From Patescibacteria group bacterium (GTDB lineage Bacteria > Patescibacteriota > Patescibacteriia > UBA1558 > S5-K13), in assembly GCA_028703545.1 (NCBI GenBank), contig JAQVMR010000012.1:1-23201 (forward strand): a DNA stretch of 23,201 nt. The letters run 5' to 3'. This document shows, piece by piece, positions 23,047 to 23,201 of this stretch (its first letter is position 1; each line of letters opens with the position of its first letter). Below the pieces are notes generated by a model. The model made no database searches, was not told where the DNA came from, and was given only the letters and a program-made list of their open reading frames with translations. The position numbers and the translations under genes were made by a program.

Positions 23047-23201
23047 TTATTTCAATAATTCTGTCATTGTTTGGCTATATGCATCCAGTCCCTTAAATAT
23101 CTGTCCAAAAAATGGGATTAAATATAATACACCAGCAATAAGTGGAACAACTATAATAATTGTTTTTACAAAACCATAAATTCTTGCCAATTTATTGTGG
23201 T
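23047..23201 (-). CDS. C-terminal end of a membrane protein (cut by window edge)
   Basis: Fifty residues plus a TAA stop (23047-23049) are visible in the frame entering from the right edge. They contain one hydrophobic helix (KTIIIVVPLIAGVLYLIPFF) and end in a polar helix, LDAYSQTMTELLK. Too little is seen to name a family. The terminator at 23003-23027 right after the stop supports this as a true gene end. Confidence 0.55.
   Translation of the reverse strand, partial: HNKLARIYGFVKTIIIVVPLIAGVLYLIPFFGQIFKGLDAYSQTMTELLK

Noticed and set aside
22934..23179. 81-codon open frame on the plus strand at the right edge
   Set aside because: It runs through a consensus promoter and a terminator on the other strand and through the end of the truncated membrane protein gene.

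Overview
The window is AT-rich and compact and reads like a small-genome bacterium of the Candidate Phyla Radiation (Patescibacteria, probably a Parcubacteria-type lineage). This placement is inference from gene content: a single-chain class II glycyl-tRNA synthetase, a VirB2/TrbC-like two-helix pilin, membrane-anchored Clp-like AAA+ ATPases, a one-polypeptide UvrD-helicase/RecB-nuclease, and many short membrane proteins of unknown role. No rRNA, tRNA, CRISPR array, transposase or integrase was seen. No gene-free stretch exceeds about 180 bases.

Left part (1-8260), all on the minus strand: the N-terminal part of a membrane-anchored Clp-type ATPase cut by the window edge; a two-helix membrane protein; pheT and pheS preceded by a four-helix membrane protein; a DciA-like protein; and a 985-residue UvrD-type helicase with a C-terminal Fe-S nuclease. 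Both the helicase and the four-helix protein have a -10 box six bases before the ATG, as in leaderless mRNAs.

Middle part (8300-10800): an accessory island of short genes on both strands. It holds a Nudix hydrolase, a membrane-anchored orphan with an extracytoplasmic domain, a DnaJ-like zinc-cysteine protein and a small four-cysteine protein. The first three have strong GGAGG ribosome binding sites, and there are clear hairpin terminators. Good consensus promoters precede the Nudix and zinc-cysteine genes.

Right part (10820-22376), a long minus-strand run. In transcription order: a 127-residue membrane protein overlapping (ATGA) an 888-residue membrane-tethered AAA+ protein; glyS; the pilin-like protein with a 20-cysteine tail; an M16 zinc peptidase; an AI-2E/PerM-type permease; rsmI; cvpA; tatD; a PH-domain membrane protein; and rmuC. 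The far right holds an isolated orphan gene (22545-22934) with consensus promoter, strong ribosome binding site and its own terminator, then the C-terminal end of another membrane protein.

The most interesting points are: the Clp-like ATPase whose first ATPase domain has lost its catalytic residues while the second is intact; the pilin-like protein carrying an extracellular cysteine-rich domain; and the split of the genes into two translation-initiation classes (long conserved genes with no Shine-Dalgarno, some apparently leaderless, versus four short genes with a near-perfect one).
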